Assembly (NCBI GenBank): GCA_946480705.1
Contig: CAMLLF010000038.1
Location: forward strand, 1 to 12,481
DNA from: an uncultured Lysobacteraceae bacterium
GTDB taxonomy: Bacteria > Pseudomonadota > Gammaproteobacteria > Xanthomonadales > Rhodanobacteraceae
Direction: 5' to 3'
DNA: 12,481 bases
A model generated the notes under the pieces. The model was not told the origin of the DNA, did no database searches, and saw only the letters and a list, made by a program, of their open reading frames with translations. The position numbers and the translations under genes are program-made. Below are positions 10,485 to 12,481 of the stretch, one piece after another; the stretch's first letter is position 1, and every line of letters starts with the position of its first letter.

Positions 10485-10521
10485 CGATTGCGTCGATCGG
10501 GCTGCCGTTCTGCTGCAATCG
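10485..10521. repeat. 7-bp inverted repeat in the ku / Mur-ligase convergent gap
   Basis: CGATTGC (10485-10491) and GCAATCG (10515-10521) are exact reverse complements around a 23-base loop, starting 11 bases after the ku stop. Further along are a small hairpin (GCCGT-CCGA-ACGGC, 10543-10556, followed by CGGTTTCT) and a GCCGGT/ACCGGC pair (10555-10593). The 137-base convergent gap probably ends transcription from both sides, but no arm is followed by a proper T-run. I do not call a specific terminator. Confidence 0.25.
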
Positions 10522-10611
10522 CCCCCATCCCCATCCATGGCCGCCGTCCGAACGGCCGGTTTCTACCCACCTGCGAAAAGCAAAAAGACCGGCTTCCGCT
10601 TTAACGATTCC

Positions 10612-12111
10612 CTACTCCCGGTTCCCGCCCCCCAGCACCTGCCCCGCAATCTCCGACGCCACGAGCCGGTCGTCGAACGCGATGCGCCGCTCCACGCCGC
10701 CGACATCGGCGCTGAGCACCGTCTCGGCGCCGCGACCGGCGATGAGCACGGTGTCGCCGGGCTGCGCGAGGCTCAGCGCGAGGCCGATCGCCGCACGGCG
10801 CTCGTCGACGATCTGCACGCGCGCGCTGCAGGCGGCGTCGACGCCGGCGAGGATGTCGGCGGCGATTCCGGAAAATGCCTCGCCGCGGAAATTGTCGGGC
10901 GTCACGACGACGATGTCGGCGCGCTCGGCGGCGATGCGTCCCATGACCGGGCGCTTGGTCGCATCGCGTCTGCCGCCGCAGCCGAACACGCAGATCAGGC
11001 GTCCCGGCGTCAGTGGCCGCAGCGTGTCGAGCACGACCTCCAGCGCGCCCGGCTTGTGCGCGAAGTCAACGACGACGGAAACCTCGCCGCGGTGCGCGAC
11101 GCGCTCCATGCGACCGGGCACCGGCTGCATGGCAGCCAGACCCTGTTCGATCGCCGCGCGCGGCACGCCGAGTTCGTGCGCGAGCGCGACCGCGCCCAGA
11201 ATGTTCTCGACGTTGAACCGGCCGATCAGCGGCGATGCGACGGTCGCGACGACATTGCCGCGGGCGCTGATGTCGCCGGCGATGCCGGCGGCAGTGACGG
11301 CGAGCGCTGCGCCGTCGAGCACGCGCAGCGGCGAGACCGCGCCGAAGGCCAGCGGCGGCGCGTCGGGAAAATGCGCCGAGCGTTCGAGCTGTGACTGCAG
11401 CCGCGCGCCATGGGCGTCGTCGACGTTGATCGCCGCGCGCGGCGCCTTGCCGCGGCGCCGCGACTCATCGACGTATTCGGTGAACAGCCGCGCCTTCGCG
11501 GCAAAGTAGTTGTCCATGGTCTCGTGCAGGTCGAGGTGCTCGACCGAGAGATTCGTGAAGACCATGCCGTCGAACGCGACGCCGAGCGTGCGTTCCTGTT
11601 CGAGCGCATGCGAGGACACTTCCATCGCGAGCGCCGTGCAGCCCGCATCGCGCATTTCCCGCAGCGTGCGATGCAGCACGAACGTGCTCGGCGTCGTGTT
11701 CGGCGACGGCAGGATACGTCCCGCATGCCGCATGTTCTCGGTGCCGATCACGCCGACCGAGTGTCCGGCCGCGGCCAGCAGGCTTTCGAGCAGATACGTC
11801 GTCGTGGTCTTGCCGCAGGTCCCGGTGACGCCGACGAGCAGCAGTTCCGCGCCGGGATCGCCGTAGAACGCGCGTGCGAGTTCGGCGGCCGCGGCGCGCC
11901 GGTTCGCGACGCGGATGCTCGGCACGTCCGCGTCGAGCACGTCCTCGCTGACGATCAGCGCCGCGCCGATCTCCAGCGCGCGCGCGAGGAATTCGTCTTT
12001 CTGCGCCCGGCCGCCGCCATGGACGAATACGCCGCCGGCCACGAGGTCGCGCGTATCGTCGGTCACGATCGGATAGCGGCGGATGTCGGCGACGAGATCT
12101 TCGAAGGTCAT
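10612..12111 (-). CDS. MurE-like Mur ligase (UDP-MurNAc-tripeptide synthetase family), divergent
   Basis: A 499-residue ATP-dependent amino-acid ligase of the Mur family. MurE adds the third residue of the peptidoglycan stem in the cytoplasm. Visible landmarks are DDTRDLVAGGVFV (18-30), Walker loop GVTGTCGKTTT (94-104), MEVSSHAL (163-170), FTNLSVEHLDLH (185-196), the AAKARLF lysine that is carbamylated in MurE (K206), VDFAHKPGALE (348-358) and KRPVMGRIAAE (386-396). It departs from typical MurE at several signatures. The Walker asparagine is Cys99. DYAHTPDALE has become DFAHKPGALE. DNPR reads DNFR (406-409). GKGHE reads GRGAE (459-463). The Asn and Arg of DNxR and the final Glu remain. No other dcw-cluster gene is nearby, so it is probably a paralogue. 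The start ATG lacks a strong Shine-Dalgarno; the conserved region begins close to it. Confidence 0.85.
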   Translation of the reverse strand: MTFEDLVADIRRYPIVTDDTRDLVAGGVFVHGGGRAQKDEFLARALEIGAALIVSEDVLDADVPSIRVANRRAAAAELARAFYGDPGAELLLVGVTGTCGKTTTTYLLESLLAAAGHSVGVIGTENMRHAGRILPSPNTTPSTFVLHRTLREMRDAGCTALAMEVSSHALEQERTLGVAFDGMVFTNLSVEHLDLHETMDNYFAAKARLFTEYVDESRRRGKAPRAAINVDDAHGARLQSQLERSAHFPDAPPLAFGAVSPLRVLDGAALAVTAAGIAGDISARGNVVATVASPLIGRFNVENILGAVALAHELGVPRAAIEQGLAAMQPVPGRMERVAHRGEVSVVVDFAHKPGALEVVLDTLRPLTPGRLICVFGCGGRRDATKRPVMGRIAAERADIVVVTPDNFRGEAFSGIAADILAGVDAACSARVQIVDERRAAIGLALSLAQPGDTVLIAGRGAETVLSADVGGVERRIAFDDRLVASEIAGQVLGGGNRE

Positions 12112-12240
12112 GGCGGGTCCGTGCGGGATGCGGGAGCGCGCCAGCCTGCACGACCGCGCGGGCGTGAGCCGGGCGGGATCATGGCGAAACGGGGCCGGCT
12201 CGCGGCGCGGGATCATCGCACCGGCCGCGGGCGGGAGTGA

Positions 12241-12289
12241 AGAGGAACAGGAAAACGAGCGCCCAGTGCCTACGCTTTCCCGCTCCTCC
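12241..12289 (-). repeat. Long imperfect hairpin upstream of the MurE-like gene
   Basis: The arms at 12241-12257 and 12273-12289 pair over 17 positions. The four mismatches in DNA are all A opposite C on the plus strand, which become G-U wobbles in an RNA copied from the minus strand. The structure would therefore fold fully only in the leftward transcript, the direction of both flanking genes. It lies 16 bases after the stop of the upstream reading frame and 130 bases before the Mur ligase start. It may be a processing or stability hairpin, or a weak terminator, as no T-run follows directly. Confidence 0.4.
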
Positions 12290-12304
12290 GACGATCGACC
12301 GCCA

Positions 12305-12481
12305 TCACACCAGAATCGAAAACCAGTCGCCGCTGCTCGACTCGACGAGCGACCGCGCGTCCATCGTGCTGAAGGAATACCAGCGGCCTTCCGCGTCGCG
12401 CGCCCAGCGCAGCGGTTCGGCCGGAGCGGTGCCCGCGTCGCAGAGCCGCGGTTCGCAGAACACATCGAGTTCGCGCATCTC
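12305..12481 (-). CDS. Unrecognised protein, 3' end
   Basis: The frame enters from the window edge and ends at the TGA complementary to 12305-12307. An ATG at 12476-12478 would give a 57-residue product, but the frame is open beyond it, so it may be only the end of a longer gene. The sequence is acidic with three tryptophans, two cysteines near the start (VFCEPRLC) and a hydrophobic end (GDWFSILV). Third codon positions are mostly G or C, supporting real coding. I recognise no family. It reads in the same direction as the Mur ligase, 193 bases upstream of it. Confidence 0.5.
   Translation of the reverse strand, partial: EMRELDVFCEPRLCDAGTAPAEPLRWARDAEGRWYSFSTMDARSLVESSSGDWFSILV

Noticed and set aside
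10475..10611. Rho-independent terminator between ku and the Mur ligase
   Set aside because: Several short dyads exist but none has a strong stem followed by a T-run in either direction.
12112..12465. N-terminal extension of the Mur ligase frame to 12465
   Set aside because: The extra 118 residues are Arg/Ser/Pro-rich, cross the hairpin and the end of the upstream frame, and have no counterpart in MurE.

Overview
This GC-rich window (roughly two-thirds G+C by eye, with strongly G/C-biased third codon positions) looks like a chromosomal segment of a Gram-negative proteobacterium. The ybhP-clsB-ybhN gene order, the OtsA/OtsB/TreS trehalose set and a bacterial Ku fit a gamma- or betaproteobacterium. 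I cannot place it more precisely from sequence alone. I see no rRNA, tRNA, insertion sequence, phage gene or CRISPR array.

Left half (1-4367, all minus strand): one tightly packed operon read right to left. It runs otsB (trehalose-6-phosphate phosphatase), an MscS-family mechanosensitive channel with a signal peptide and a BON-like periplasmic segment, a ybhP-like endonuclease/exonuclease/phosphatase-fold protein, clsB (phospholipase-D-type phosphatidyltransferase), and ybhN (polytopic membrane protein, cut by the window edge). Consecutive genes overlap by 8, 8, 4 and 14 bases. Centre (4368-4511): a 144-base divergent intergenic region holding a perfect 8-bp inverted repeat. Right of it (4512-9186, plus strand): otsA and then treS, joined by a GTGA overlap. 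treS is a fusion of trehalose synthase to a maltokinase-like domain. The fusion is broken by an apparent one-base deletion near 8574, and the kinase-like half lacks the family's hallmark catalytic motifs on both sides of the break.

9226-10474 (plus): a 67-residue protein with an ETFPASDP motif, then ku (non-homologous end joining) with a basic C-terminal tail; ligD is not in the window. 10612-12111 (minus): a MurE-like Mur ligase with several altered signature motifs. 12305-12481 (minus): the 3' end of an unrecognised reading frame.

How the genes may work together: OtsA and OtsB make trehalose by the two-step UDP-glucose route, and TreS interconverts trehalose and maltose. OtsB is in the same overlapping-gene operon as an osmotic-release-type channel and three envelope-lipid proteins. 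This suggests one osmotic-stress/envelope programme. More speculatively, trehalose may be a substrate of the neighbouring ClsB, since Salmonella ClsB has been linked to phosphatidyltrehalose synthesis. That hypothesis is the most interesting thing in the window.
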